A DNA stretch of 63,029 nt from Shimia gijangensis (lineage in GTDB: Bacteria > Pseudomonadota > Alphaproteobacteria > Rhodobacterales > Rhodobacteraceae), in the NCBI RefSeq assembly GCF_900142085.1, contig NZ_FQZQ01000023.1:1-63029 (forward strand), given 5' to 3'. Under the pieces are notes generated by a model. That model searched no databases, was not told the DNA's origin, and was given only the letters and a program-made list of their open reading frames with translations. Positions 1 to 8,073 of the stretch are shown one piece after another (position 1 is the first letter of the stretch; each line of letters opens with the position of its first letter). A program made the position numbers and the translations under genes.

Positions 1-64
1 GATGCTCCGCTGCTGCCTTCAAGCGAGCTACTTCGTCTCGAATGGCTGTAACGGTTAAATTCAT
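1..64 (-). CDS. hypothetical protein, N-terminal fragment cut by window edge
   Basis: An ATG at position 64 on the minus strand opens a frame that runs off the left edge after 21 codons (begins MNLTVTAIRDEVARLK). It is preceded by GAGGAA at a good ribosome-binding distance, and its start overlaps the stop of the upstream XRE gene as ATGA, so the two are translationally coupled. The visible piece looks helical. I do not recognise the family. The coupling to a small repressor suggests a phage or island accessory protein. Confidence 0.5.
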   Translation of the reverse strand, partial: MNLTVTAIRDEVARLKAAAEH

Positions 65-285
65 TTCCTCAACCTCACTCCGGCACCACCACCATTCTCA
101 GCAATGAACTCTACACCTGCGGTTTCTAGGGCGGTGCGGATGGCTTCCTTTGCGTTCTCAGAAACTTCTCTGCGCTCTTTCTCAAAATCAATCACAGTTG
201 ATTGTCCAAGGCTGGCTGCTTTGGCCAATTCAGTTTGTGTCATAGAAACTAGGCCGCGAGCTGCCCGTGATTGTGCTGGTGTCAT
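61..285 (-). CDS. XRE-family helix-turn-helix transcriptional regulator (small)
   Basis: A single-domain DNA-binding protein of about 74 residues. The Cro/CI-type helix-turn-helix occupies roughly residues 5-60: a first helix with SRAARGLVSMTQTELA, then the recognition segment AASLGQSTVIDFEKERR, then a helix ending in the AIRTALETAGVEF stretch typical of small XRE proteins next to mobile elements. There is no effector or protease domain. ATG at 285 is chosen; an in-frame TTG at 291 is an alternative, and a stop lies just upstream of it. The gene diverges from the small ORF at 367 across a 75-bp gap holding two palindromes, so it probably represses itself and its neighbour. The role is inferred from fold and context. 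Confidence 0.75.
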   Translation of the reverse strand: MTPAQSRAARGLVSMTQTELAKAASLGQSTVIDFEKERREVSENAKEAIRTALETAGVEFIAENGGGAGVRLRK

Positions 286-287
286 TT

Positions 288-344
288 TCAACGTTTTTCA
301 TTGACGGCAAACTGCCGTGAGGTTATCAACTAAAAACGTTGATA
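288..344. promoter_or_regulatory. palindromic operator region between divergent small genes
   Basis: Three inverted repeats are packed here. TCAACGTTTTT at 288-298 is the exact reverse complement of AAAAACGTTGA at 332-342. ACGGCA-aac-TGCCGT lies at 304-318. TATCAAC-N7-GTTGATA lies at 324-344. They sit between the XRE gene and the divergent ORF at 367 and cover the likely promoters (TTGACG at 301-306). This is the expected layout for an autoregulating XRE repressor. Binding is inference. Confidence 0.5.
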
Positions 345-366
345 CTCTAATCTAAGGACCAAAACA

Positions 367-609
367 ATGACCAAAGAACGCATTTGTGCGACCGGCGAAG
401 CCATGCCTTTACGGGCGTTACGTTCTCACGTTTCGGATGTTCAAGACAAGACCTGCCACCTTTCGGGTGTCATTCAGGCTATTGCCTATTTGGAGGGCGA
501 AAATGCCTGCCAGGCAGGCCAAGCCGCGCTGATCTACATTGCTGAAGATATGATTAAGGAAATCGACAATGCCTTGGACGCATTGAACCTGCCGGAGGTG
601 GCAGCATGA
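367..609 (+). CDS. hypothetical protein (phage/island-like)
   Basis: An 80-residue soluble protein with a mildly acidic C-terminal helix and two or three cysteines in the middle (near DKTCHLSG and GENACQAGQ). There is no signal peptide or membrane segment. It starts with ATG after AAGGACC and its stop overlaps the start of the next gene as ATGA, so the two form an operon driven from the palindromic region upstream. I do not recognise a family. The many alanines and the pattern ALIYIAEDMIKEIDNAL suggest a helical accessory protein. Such pairs are frequent in Rhodobacterales prophages and islands. Function unknown. Confidence 0.5.
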   Translation: MTKERICATGEAMPLRALRSHVSDVQDKTCHLSGVIQAIAYLEGENACQAGQAALIYIAEDMIKEIDNALDALNLPEVAA

Positions 610-851
610 CCTTCATCAACTATGATCAGGAGCAGATCCAGAAAAGCAAGGCCAGCACAATGGCATATCGCCTTCGGAGCCTCATCGCGGTCGCCTATAG
701 TGCCTTCGATAATGATTGCGGCTCCATTGAAATGGAAAACCGTGGCATCGACCAAGCGCTTGAATTGGCCGAGAAGATGGCATGCGACCTGATCGACCTC
801 TGCGAAGAAATGGAGAGGGAAGTGAAGAACGAAACAGGGGAAAACGCTTAA
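606..851 (+). CDS. hypothetical protein (phage/island-like)
   Basis: An 81-residue acidic helical protein that overlaps the preceding ORF by 4 bp, so it is translationally coupled to it. The second half (residues 45-78) is rich in Glu and Leu (ALELAEKMACDLIDLCEEMER) and could form an amphipathic or coiled helix. There are no export signals and I recognise no domain. It is the last gene before the bidirectional terminator and tRNA-Asn, which places it at the inner edge of a probable integrated element. Function unknown. Confidence 0.5.
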   Translation: MTFINYDQEQIQKSKASTMAYRLRSLIAVAYSAFDNDCGSIEMENRGIDQALELAEKMACDLIDLCEEMEREVKNETGENA

Positions 852-915
852 CAGTCAGTTTGTCTGTTACCCTAAACGTTACCCCTGTGCCAATTTCCGA
901 AATCTCCAAAAATCA

Positions 916-950
916 AAAAAGCCACTAACCCGTTGAGGTTAGTGGCTTTT
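916..950. terminator. bidirectional rho-independent terminator
   Basis: A perfect 10-bp stem (GCCACTAACC at 921-930 with GGTTAGTGGC at 937-946) closes a 6-nt loop. It is flanked by A6 on the left and T4 on the right, so it can stop both the rightward small operon (366-851) and the leftward tRNA-Asn transcript. Confidence 0.85.
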
Positions 951-952
951 TA

Positions 953-1027
953 TGGCTCCGGCGGTAGGGATCGAACCTACGACCAATTGATTAACAGTCA
1001 ACTGCTCTACCGCTGAGCTACGCCGGA
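953..1027 (-). tRNA. tRNA-Asn (anticodon GTT), CCA encoded
   Basis: On the minus strand the sequence folds as a complete tRNA. The acceptor stem is TCCGGCG/CGCCGGA. The D-arm starts GTAGCTCAGCGGTAGAGC. The anticodon loop reads CTGTTAA (GTT, Asn), and the T-arm contains GGTTCGATCC. The 3' CCA is genomic (953-955). Its 3' end faces the phage-like module at 1-900, the usual polarity for an element integrated at a tRNA 3' end. Confidence 0.95.
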
Positions 1028-1107
1028 ATATGTGGGGTGATATAGCCGTGGATTTTTCGGACGTCCAGAGGATTTTGTCACTATTTGCCGGTTTCGTGCA
1101 TTTTTTC

Positions 1108-2022
1108 TCAGAGCCGTTCGAAAACCGCCTCGGTTTCCAGCGTTGACTGAGGTTTAACGAGGGTTTTTCCAGTTAAATCAACAAGGTGGGCAAAGACGTT
1201 TCTTGTGGCGGCGCCCATTAAGGCCGTAGGCGTCTCGGTGTAAATCTTGCAGGCGAGATCATATGCGCGAGAAGGGCCTGTCTCGAGAGCAGAAAGAATC
1301 TCTGCTTCGCGGCCCAGACGATGTTCAATCAGCCATTGAAGCCGCGTCCGTGGGGACAGGATAGGAGCGCCATGGCCCGCGTGAAATTCCCGCCAGTCTT
1401 TCAGCTGCAACCGATCACAAGACGCCATAAAATCCGTCAGGTCTCCGTCAGGGGGCGATACCAGAGAACTGGCCCATCCCATCACATGATCTCCTGTAAA
1501 GCAGATGTCGTTCCAGCCAAAGGCCAGATGATTGCCAAAATGGCCCGGGGTGTGAATGGCATCCAGCACCCAGCCATCGCCTTCGATCTGATCGCCATGG
1601 CCAACCAAATGATCTGGCTGAAACGATGCATCCACACCTTCGCCGCCACCTGCGAGACCACGTGCCGCGAGATCCTGCATGACCAGACTTCGCCCGGCTG
1701 AAGCGTCGCCAAAAGCCCAAATCCCGGCGCCGGTCCGCTGCGCCAGCTTTGAGGACAAAGGAGAATGGTCGATATGGGCATGGGTGACAACGATGTGGCT
1801 GATGCTTTGACCGGGTTGGAGGGCCGCCAGAATGGCCTCAAGGTGGACATCGCTGTCAGGACCGGGATCAATCACGGCAATCTCACGGTCTCCAACCAGA
1901 TAAGTGTTGGTGCCGCGAAAAGTCATCGGTGAAGGATTGGGGGCAAGAACACGACGCAGGCCCGGCGCCAGAATCTCGGGGTCCCCCGCTTTGGGATCAA
2001 ATTCAAGGATTTTGGGATCCAT
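1108..2022 (-). CDS. MBL-fold metallo-hydrolase (LACTB2-like)
   Basis: A cytoplasmic hydrolase of the metallo-beta-lactamase superfamily, 304 residues. The zinc-ligand signature HAHIDH lies at residues 81-86, preceded by the strand AVIDPGPD. Further ligands are the His of HTPGHFGNH and the Asp of FTGDHVMG. The C-terminal 60 residues after HGAPI form the winged-helix-like tail seen in the LACTB2/glyoxalase-II-like branch, where it helps bind RNA or acyl thioesters. The substrate cannot be read from sequence: glyoxalase II-like thioester hydrolysis and RNase activity are both possible. It diverges from the histidine kinase gene across 39 bp, so the promoters overlap or abut. Confidence 0.85.
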   Translation of the reverse strand: MDPKILEFDPKAGDPEILAPGLRRVLAPNPSPMTFRGTNTYLVGDREIAVIDPGPDSDVHLEAILAALQPGQSISHIVVTHAHIDHSPLSSKLAQRTGAGIWAFGDASAGRSLVMQDLAARGLAGGGEGVDASFQPDHLVGHGDQIEGDGWVLDAIHTPGHFGNHLAFGWNDICFTGDHVMGWASSLVSPPDGDLTDFMASCDRLQLKDWREFHAGHGAPILSPRTRLQWLIEHRLGREAEILSALETGPSRAYDLACKIYTETPTALMGAATRNVFAHLVDLTGKTLVKPQSTLETEAVFERL

Positions 2023-2061
2023 GGGCTTTCCTTCCGTTGCCTGTCACGGCATGGTTTAGCG

Positions 2062-3375
2062 ATGATGTTCAATTGGCTCAAACGCTATATGCCTCGCAGC
2101 TTGTATGGCCGCGCTGCAATGATTCTGATCTTGCCGGTTGTAACCTTGCAGTTGGTGGTCACCACGGCCTTTATTCAAAGACACTTTGAAGGGGTGACCG
2201 AGCAGATGACGCACGCCGTGTCGCGTGAAATTAATCTGCTGATCGGCCATGTAAACAGTTTGAATGGCCGCCCCGAAAGTCGCGATGAACTGGCAGAGCT
2301 GGTCGATGGTCTTGATTTGTCCGTTGTTCTTGATGTGAAAGAGCCACAAGCACACCAGCGCCGTTGGTTCGATTTTTCCGGATTGGTGGTGATAAATACG
2401 CTGCAAAGGTTTGTGCCCGAGGTCAGCAAGGTCGAATTGCCCGATAACCGGATCATGCGAATTTATGTCAGAACCGAGCAGGGAACCGCGCAGGTACAGT
2501 TTGACCGCGTCCGGGTTTCGGCATCAAACCCACATCAGCTATTGGTGGTGATGGTTGGATTTGGTGGCCTTATGACGCTGATTTCTTACCTTTATCTGCG
2601 AAACCAGCTGCGTCCGATTACCAAATTGGCACAAGCCTCTGAGGCCTTTGGACGGGGGCGTCACATCCCTTACAACCCCGGCGGAGCCATCGAAGTGAGA
2701 TCAGCCGGCAACGCGTTTCTCGACATGCGCTCGCGTATTGAGCGTCAGATCGAACAACGCACAATGATGTTGTCAGGTGTTAGCCACGATCTCAGAACAC
2801 CTTTGACGCGGCTCAGATTGGGGCTGAGCCTTTTGGATGATGAAGAGGCAGAACTCCTTGAACGAGACGTCGAAGACATGCAGCGGTTGCTTGATGAATT
2901 TCTGAGTTTCGCGCGGGGGGCCTCAGAAGGGGAACCAGAAGAAGTGGATCCGATCGCATTGGTGCAGGGGCTCGTCGAAGACGGTGCCCGGGGGGGACGG
3001 GATGTTTCTTTGGGTAAAGTGAACGGCGAGGGCGTTGTTTCTTTGCGGCTGGTTGGTATCAAGCGGGCGGTGGAAAATCTGATTGGCAATGCAGTGCGAT
3101 ATGGATCCCGTGCCGTGGTTTCACTTGAGTTGACGGACAAATTTCTGCGAATCCGGGTTGAGGATGATGGCCCGGGCATACCGGTTGAGGATCGCGAAGA
3201 AGCGCTTAAACCTTTTGCCCGACTCGAGCCTGCACGAAATCAGAACAAAGGTACCGGTGTTGGGCTTGGTCTTTCTATTGCGGCTGATGTGGCACGAGCC
3301 CACGGTGGCGTTTTGCGGCTTGGCGACAGTGATACCTTGGGTGGATTGCAAGCTGATATCGTGATCGGGCGTTAG
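2062..3375 (+). CDS. sensor histidine kinase, EnvZ-like (HAMP-HisKA-HATPase)
   Basis: A membrane-bound two-component sensor kinase of 437 residues. TM1 is at about 17-38, followed by a periplasmic sensor of about 115 residues, and TM2 at about 158-178. The HAMP linker begins at LRNQLRPITKLAQASEAFG. The HisKA motif is SGVSHDLRTPLTRLRL, with the phospho-acceptor His near 242. The HATPase domain has the N box LIGNAVRYG, G1 box VEDDGPGIP and G2 box GTGVGLGLS. It resembles the EnvZ class common in alphaproteobacteria. No response regulator lies next to it in this window, so its partner must be elsewhere. Two consecutive ATG codons open the frame. It is convergent with the reductase gene, 5 bp away. 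Confidence 0.88.
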   Translation: MMFNWLKRYMPRSLYGRAAMILILPVVTLQLVVTTAFIQRHFEGVTEQMTHAVSREINLLIGHVNSLNGRPESRDELAELVDGLDLSVVLDVKEPQAHQRRWFDFSGLVVINTLQRFVPEVSKVELPDNRIMRIYVRTEQGTAQVQFDRVRVSASNPHQLLVVMVGFGGLMTLISYLYLRNQLRPITKLAQASEAFGRGRHIPYNPGGAIEVRSAGNAFLDMRSRIERQIEQRTMMLSGVSHDLRTPLTRLRLGLSLLDDEEAELLERDVEDMQRLLDEFLSFARGASEGEPEEVDPIALVQGLVEDGARGGRDVSLGKVNGEGVVSLRLVGIKRAVENLIGNAVRYGSRAVVSLELTDKFLRIRVEDDGPGIPVEDREEALKPFARLEPARNQNKGTGVGLGLSIAADVARAHGGVLRLGDSDTLGGLQADIVIGR

Positions 3376-3380
3376 AGAGC

Positions 3381-4316
3381 TTAGTATCCCAACTTTCGAT
3401 TCACTTCATGCAGCAAGCCCTGACCGGCAACCAACCTGCGATAATTCTCGGCCACATCTTTGAAGGCATCCCCCAGATGCCATCCAGAAACATGTGGGGT
3501 GATGGTGATCGATGAATTTCGCCACAAAGGGCTGCCTGCGGGCAGCGGTTCTTCGCACAGAACGTCCAGCACGGCATGACCGGGCTTATTCAATGCCAAA
3601 GACCTGACCAAGGCGTTTTCATCCACAAGATCGCCGCGCCCTGCGTTCACAAAGGTAGCACCCGGCTTCATGGCGGAGAACATGGCGTCGTCAAACAGGC
3701 CCCGTGTGTCTTTTGTAGACGGCAGGATTGATACAACGTGATCGCAATCTTCCAAAAGCTTCAAAAGGCCGTCTTGGCCACATAGGCACTCTATTCCGTC
3801 CAGTGACTTTTGACTCCGGCTCCAGCCCAATACACGATATCCCAGATCACGAAACAAAGTGGCCGTGTACCCGCCGATATGGCCCAGCCCCAAAACCCCA
3901 ACTGTGGTTTTTAAGGTTTCCTTGGGCGCGACAGATGTCCATTCAGCCTTTCGTTGCCCAGCCTCATGCAGGCGCATATTGCGTTGCTCTCGCAAGACAT
4001 AAGCCAGACAGAACTCAGCTATTTCACGTGCCGGAGCCTCAGGTTTCAACCTGGCCACGCGGACGTGATCTAGCAATTGAGGATGATCCACAATGGTTTC
4101 AACACCTGCGCCAAGCTTTTGAACCAATTCAAGGTTTGGTAACAATGCAGGAATATCTGGTAGAAAATTTGATACGGCCACCACGCGAATATCCTTTGCA
4201 TTCCCCAAAGTTTCACGTGTGCGAATGTCCAAACCCGGATCAAACTCGGCCACAGCAGCGGCAATCTCTTGCCCGCTCATCCAGTCTGAAATTCCGACGT
4301 CAATCAATAAAGCCAT
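3381..4316 (-). CDS. ghrA: 2-hydroxyacid dehydrogenase, glyoxylate/hydroxypyruvate reductase A type
   Basis: An NAD(P)H-dependent D-2-hydroxyacid dehydrogenase of 311 residues, the usual GhrA length, expected to reduce glyoxylate or hydroxypyruvate in the cytoplasm. The Rossmann motif VGVLGLGHIGG is at about 139-149. The catalytic triad is visible as Arg227 (NAGRGD), Glu near 255 (LCEEPLP) and His275 (TPHVSG). GhrA-type enzymes lack the extended substrate domain of SerA, as here. The family assignment is secure. The exact substrate is inferred from overall similarity and the short length. It is monocistronic as far as can be seen, with a short gap to the hypothetical gene upstream. Confidence 0.85.
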   Translation of the reverse strand: MALLIDVGISDWMSGQEIAAAVAEFDPGLDIRTRETLGNAKDIRVVAVSNFLPDIPALLPNLELVQKLGAGVETIVDHPQLLDHVRVARLKPEAPAREIAEFCLAYVLREQRNMRLHEAGQRKAEWTSVAPKETLKTTVGVLGLGHIGGYTATLFRDLGYRVLGWSRSQKSLDGIECLCGQDGLLKLLEDCDHVVSILPSTKDTRGLFDDAMFSAMKPGATFVNAGRGDLVDENALVRSLALNKPGHAVLDVLCEEPLPAGSPLWRNSSITITPHVSGWHLGDAFKDVAENYRRLVAGQGLLHEVNRKLGY

Positions 4317-4374
4317 AAGTAATCCCGTATCAAATGCCTGTTTCGTTTTTCGAAACCGTAAAGAAGTATGTCAC

Positions 4375-4809
4375 TCACTTGAAGGTTGAACAAAATGCTT
4401 GATACCGAGACTCTCCGGTATCGCAGAATTGATCCAGCGTATTTCTGCTCCGGCTTCCAAAACACCTGGCATTCGGTTTTTCACCCTCAGAATTGGAACA
4501 ACCCGCAATTCGCTCAAAGGCCTCGCGCTCTTGTTTGTCTCCAACATTGAAAGATTCGTATTCATCGTAGGCGCGGGAGTATTTTCGATAAGCGCGATCT
4601 CGTTTGCTCCAAACCTCATCACCGTTGCGCATGAATTTCCGAATTTCATCCAGACAGCCAACTTCATCAGCATGCGTATTGATTTCATCAATAAAGTCAT
4701 CGCGTTGGCGATTTAGGTAGACCGAGTAATCATTATAGATATCCGAGCAATGGCGAAATAAATTGGGATTGGATTTGGTTTCCTGAGCAATGGCCGCACC
4801 AGATATCAA
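4375..4809 (-). CDS. hypothetical cysteine-rich exported protein, start region damaged or non-ATG
   Basis: A 144-residue protein with six cysteines and many charged residues, for example RDRAYRKYSRAYDEYESF. The only usable start is TTG at 4809 (no ATG is available in frame). It leaves a stub ISGAAIAQE that reads like the end of a signal peptide with an AxA cleavage site. Reading further upstream in frame gives LGAIL before two in-frame stops (TGA, TAG), so the hydrophobic core appears to have been lost by a mutation or frameshift. Either this is a pseudogene of a periplasmic protein or translation begins in an unusual way. I do not recognise the mature domain. Confidence 0.45.
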   Translation of the reverse strand: MISGAAIAQETKSNPNLFRHCSDIYNDYSVYLNRQRDDFIDEINTHADEVGCLDEIRKFMRNGDEVWSKRDRAYRKYSRAYDEYESFNVGDKQEREAFERIAGCSNSEGEKPNARCFGSRSRNTLDQFCDTGESRYQAFCSTFK

Positions 4810-4976
4810 TATCGCACCAAGTCATCCCTACGCGAATTTCGCGATCCATTGTCTCCGTGTTCATCCGACGACCTCAACTTTGTACAACCACAGCGCAATT
4901 GTCCTTGAATTCCAAGCACATATTTTCGGTGGAGTTCGTTGAACGGCGATCAGATGACAACAGTAGTGAGGTTTGG

Positions 4977-5053
4977 TGGTAGGCCCGGCAGGACTTGAAC
5001 CCGCAACCAAAGCGTTATGAGCGCTCTGCTCTAACCAGTTGAGCTACAGGCCC
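4977..5053 (-). tRNA. tRNA with CAT anticodon, most like tRNA-Ile2 (lysidine-modified)
   Basis: The minus strand folds as a 77-nt tRNA with genomic CCA. The 5' acceptor strand is GGGCCTG, the D-arm carries GTAGCTCAACTGGTTAGAGC, the anticodon loop CTCATAA contains CAT, and the T-arm carries GGTTCAAGTCC. The acceptor and anticodon stems (GAGCG/CGCTT region) resemble the isoleucine-2 tRNA that TilS modifies, rather than elongator Met. The isotype is a judgement by resemblance; the anticodon is read directly. Confidence 0.85.
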
Positions 5054-5162
5054 ACCCTTGAGGCCCTTTTGCTAGCATAAGACACGCCCGCGTCAAGAGT
5101 TACCGTTGCCTGTTGTCAAATGATGGTCTAGTGCCTCTGCAAGTCCTGAAATGGAGTGGATC

Positions 5163-6209
5163 ATGAGCGACGGCAAAAACGGCATCACCTATGCAGATGC
5201 GGGTGTAGACATCGACGCGGGCAACGCCCTTGTGGATCGGATCAAACCAGCGGCAAAGCGCACCAAACGGTCAGGCGTGATGGCAGGTCTTGGCGGATTT
5301 GGAGCGTTGTTCGATCTCAAGGATGCCGGATACGTTGATCCGATACTTGTGGCGGCAACCGATGGTGTTGGCACCAAGCTGCGCATTGCGATTGATACCG
5401 GCAATGTCGACGGAGTGGGTATTGATCTGGTGGCCATGTGTGTCAACGATCTTGTGTGTCAGGGCGCCGAGCCACTGTTCTTTCTGGATTACTTTGCCAC
5501 CGGCAAACTGGAAATGGATCAGGCAGCGCGCATCATCGAAGGCATCGCAGAGGGCTGTTATCAATCGGGTTGTACGTTGATCGGTGGTGAAACAGCTGAA
5601 ATGCCCGGCATGTACGAAGCGGGTGATTTTGATCTGGCCGGATTTGCAGTTGGCGCAATGGAGCGCGGCGCAGACCTTCCTGCGGGCGTTATCGAAGGTG
5701 ACGTTTTGTTAGGCCTTGCCTCAAACGGGGTACATTCCAACGGCTACAGCCTTGTGCGCAAACTGGTTGAGGTGTCTGGCCTTGGCTGGGATGATAATTG
5801 CCCGTGGGGCGAAGGCACACTTGGTGCCGCGTTGCTGGCGCCAACACGTTTGTATGTAAAACAGGCTTTGGCAGCCGTGCGGGCAGGGGGCGTGCATGCG
5901 CTGGCTCATATCACCGGCGGAGGTCTGACCGAAAACCTGCCACGGGTTCTGCCCGAAGGTCTGGGCGCAGATATTAATCTTGATGCCTGGGAACTTCAGC
6001 CCGTGTTCCAATGGCTGGCAAAAACCGGCGATATGGATGAAGCTGAAATCCTAAAAACCTTTAACAGTGGTCTGGGCATGATTCTGTCCGTGTCGGCAGA
6101 TCAGGCGGATGCAGTGGAAGCCTTGCTGCAAAGCGAAGGTGAAACCGTATACCGTGTGGGCCATGTCACTGCCGGAGAAGGTGTGCGCTATTCTGGCAAA
6201 TTGCTGTGA
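5163..6209 (+). CDS. purM: phosphoribosylformylglycinamidine cyclo-ligase (AIR synthetase)
   Basis: Catalyses ATP-dependent ring closure of FGAM to aminoimidazole ribotide, step 5 of purine synthesis. The protein has 348 residues, standard for PurM. Family landmarks are the N-terminal [16 protein letters not shown], the glycine-rich GLGGFGALF, the phosphate-binding [13 protein letters not shown], and [19 protein letters not shown] in the C-terminal domain. ATG 5163 is preferred over 5151 because GGAG at 5153-5156 then lies 6 nt upstream. The stop overlaps the GTG start of purN, so PurM and PurN are translated as a coupled pair, a common arrangement for this pathway. Confidence 0.97.
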   Translation: MSDGKNGITYADAGVDIDAGNALVDRIKPAAKRTKRSGVMAGLGGFGALFDLKDAGYVDPILVAATDGVGTKLRIAIDTGNVDGVGIDLVAMCVNDLVCQGAEPLFFLDYFATGKLEMDQAARIIEGIAEGCYQSGCTLIGGETAEMPGMYEAGDFDLAGFAVGAMERGADLPAGVIEGDVLLGLASNGVHSNGYSLVRKLVEVSGLGWDDNCPWGEGTLGAALLAPTRLYVKQALAAVRAGGVHALAHITGGGLTENLPRVLPEGLGADINLDAWELQPVFQWLAKTGDMDEAEILKTFNSGLGMILSVSADQADAVEALLQSEGETVYRVGHVTAGEGVRYSGKLL

Positions 6210-6799
6210 AAAAACGCGTCGCCATCTTCATTTCCGGGGGCGGGTCCAACATGGTCCGTCTGGTCGAGGATATGTTGTCTGGCGACCATCCAGCCGAGCC
6301 CGTTCTGGTTCTGGCCAATGACGAAAATGCCGGTGGGCTGATCAAAGCCGATGATATGGATGTCTCAACTGCCGTGGTCGATCACCGCCCATTTCTGGGT
6401 GATCGTGCCGCCTTTGAAACGGCACTGCAGGCCACTCTGAATATCGTGCAACCCGATATTATCTGTCTTGCCGGGTTTATGCGGGTTTTGACCGAAGGGT
6501 TTGTGGCCCCATGGGAAGGGCGCATGCTCAACATTCACCCGTCGCTATTGCCGAAATACAAAGGCCTGCACACCCATGCCCGTGCGCTGGAAGCTGGCGA
6601 CGTCGAACACGGCTGCACGGTACATCTGGTAACACCTGCGCTGGATGACGGCCCGGTTTTGGGACAGGCGCGAGTGCCTGTAATCAAAGGTGACACGGCA
6701 GACCAATTGGCGGCGCGCGTATTGGAGAAAGAACACCAATTATACCCTGCAGTACTGCGCCGTTTTGCGGCCGGGGACACGACCCCTGTTTATCTCTGA
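6206..6799 (+). CDS. purN: phosphoribosylglycinamide formyltransferase
   Basis: Transfers the formyl group of 10-formyl-THF to GAR in step 3 of purine synthesis, in the cytosol. The 197-residue length fits PurN. The N-terminal phosphate loop is FISGGGSNM. The catalytic Asn-His pair lies in [12 protein letters not shown] (Asn109, His111), and the conserved Asp is in ALDDGPVL (about 147). The start is GTG, overlapping the TGA of purM by 4 bp. It consumes folate one-carbon units, so it shares the folate pool with DmdA and the methyl-THF cluster of this window. Confidence 0.96.
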   Translation: MKKRVAIFISGGGSNMVRLVEDMLSGDHPAEPVLVLANDENAGGLIKADDMDVSTAVVDHRPFLGDRAAFETALQATLNIVQPDIICLAGFMRVLTEGFVAPWEGRMLNIHPSLLPKYKGLHTHARALEAGDVEHGCTVHLVTPALDDGPVLGQARVPVIKGDTADQLAARVLEKEHQLYPAVLRRFAAGDTTPVYL

Positions 6800-6909
6800 C
6801 GGTCGCGTCTTCGCCAGCGAAGCCTGCCTGCTCCGTAATTTGCAATTCCGGCGTTTTAAACGTAAGCCCGTGTCAGGGCAGGAACTGATTGAGTAAAGAA
6901 ACCTCGTAC

Positions 6910-8070
6910 ATGAAAACTTTGACAACAACCGAAGAACTGGCCGCATTCTGTGCACTGGCCCATACAAAACCCTATGTCACGATCGACACGGAATTTCTGC
7001 GCGAGCGAACTTATTACTCTAAGCTTTGCCTGATCCAGATGGCTGTGCCCGATCACGAGGTTGGAGAAGACGCAGTTTTGGTCGATCCTTTGGTTGGCGA
7101 GATGTCACTTGAACCGCTGTACGAGCTGTTTCGCGATCAAAACGTGGTCAAGGTTTTCCACGCTGCCCGTCAGGATTTAGAAATTTTCTTTGTCGAAGCA
7201 GGGGTGTTTCCAGACCCGTTGTTCGACACCCAAGTGGCTGCAATGGTTTGCGGGTTTGGCGAACAGGCAGGCTATGAAACTCTGGTGCGCAAAATTGCCA
7301 AAGAAGGGGTTGATAAATCCAGCCGATTCACCGATTGGTCGCGTCGCCCTTTGACGGAAGCCCAGCAAAAATATGCGCTCGCTGATGTCACCCATTTGCG
7401 TCAAATCTATGAGTTTCTGGCCGCCAAGCTGGAACAAACTCAGCGCGCCCATTGGGTGCGCGAAGAACTGCAGATTCTAACAAACCCCGACACATACACG
7501 GTCAAGCCGTCGGAGGCTTGGCGCCGTCTTAAAACACGCACCACATCGCCCAAGTTTCTGGCCGTGGTCCGCGAGTTGGCCCGTTTTCGCGAGGGCTACG
7601 CCCAAAGCAGAAACATCCCACGCAACCGGGTGTTCAAGGATGATGCGTTGATCGAACTGGCCTCGACCAAGCCGCAGTCCATGCAGGATCTTGGCCGTTC
7701 ACGACTGTTGCTGCGCGAAGCCCGCAAGGGCGAAATTGCCGAAGGCATTCTAAATGGCGTGAAACTGGGCCTGGCTGTGCCACCCGAAGATATGCCCCGC
7801 GTCGAAAACAGCCGTGACAAGCTTCAGGTCAACCCGGCTTTGTCCGACCTTTTGCGCGTGCTTCTCAAAGCGAAAACCGAAAGTTCAGGCGTGGCGTCCA
7901 AATTGATCGCGCCCTCTGCGGACCTTGACGCCATTGCGGCGGGTCAGCGTGATGTTGCCGCCCTGAGTGGGTGGCGCCATGAAGTGTTTGGAGAAGACGC
8001 ATTGCGCCTGTGTTCTGGTGAAATCGCCCTTACAACCAAAGGTAAATCTGTACGTGTGATCAAGATCTGA
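6910..8070 (+). CDS. rnd: ribonuclease D
   Basis: A 3'-5' exoribonuclease that trims tRNA precursors. It has a DEDD exonuclease domain with DTEFLRERTYY (first Asp-Glu) near the start, HAARQDLEIF carrying the second Asp, and LADVTHLRQIYEFL carrying the last acidic residue and Tyr-type region. HRDC domains follow (about residues 205-290, with ELARFREGYAQSRNIPRNRVFKDDALIELA cut here into its hallmark R-N-x-P and D-x-x-L elements). ATG at 6910 gives the usual RNase D N-terminus. An in-frame TTG at 6889 has an AGGA five bases upstream and is a real alternative. The length of about 386 residues is normal. The gene is downstream of purN with a 90-110 bp gap and may be transcribed separately. Confidence 0.92.
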   Translation: MKTLTTTEELAAFCALAHTKPYVTIDTEFLRERTYYSKLCLIQMAVPDHEVGEDAVLVDPLVGEMSLEPLYELFRDQNVVKVFHAARQDLEIFFVEAGVFPDPLFDTQVAAMVCGFGEQAGYETLVRKIAKEGVDKSSRFTDWSRRPLTEAQQKYALADVTHLRQIYEFLAAKLEQTQRAHWVREELQILTNPDTYTVKPSEAWRRLKTRTTSPKFLAVVRELARFREGYAQSRNIPRNRVFKDDALIELASTKPQSMQDLGRSRLLLREARKGEIAEGILNGVKLGLAVPPEDMPRVENSRDKLQVNPALSDLLRVLLKAKTESSGVASKLIAPSADLDAIAAGQRDVAALSGWRHEVFGEDALRLCSGEIALTTKGKSVRVIKI

Positions 8071-8073
8071 CGA

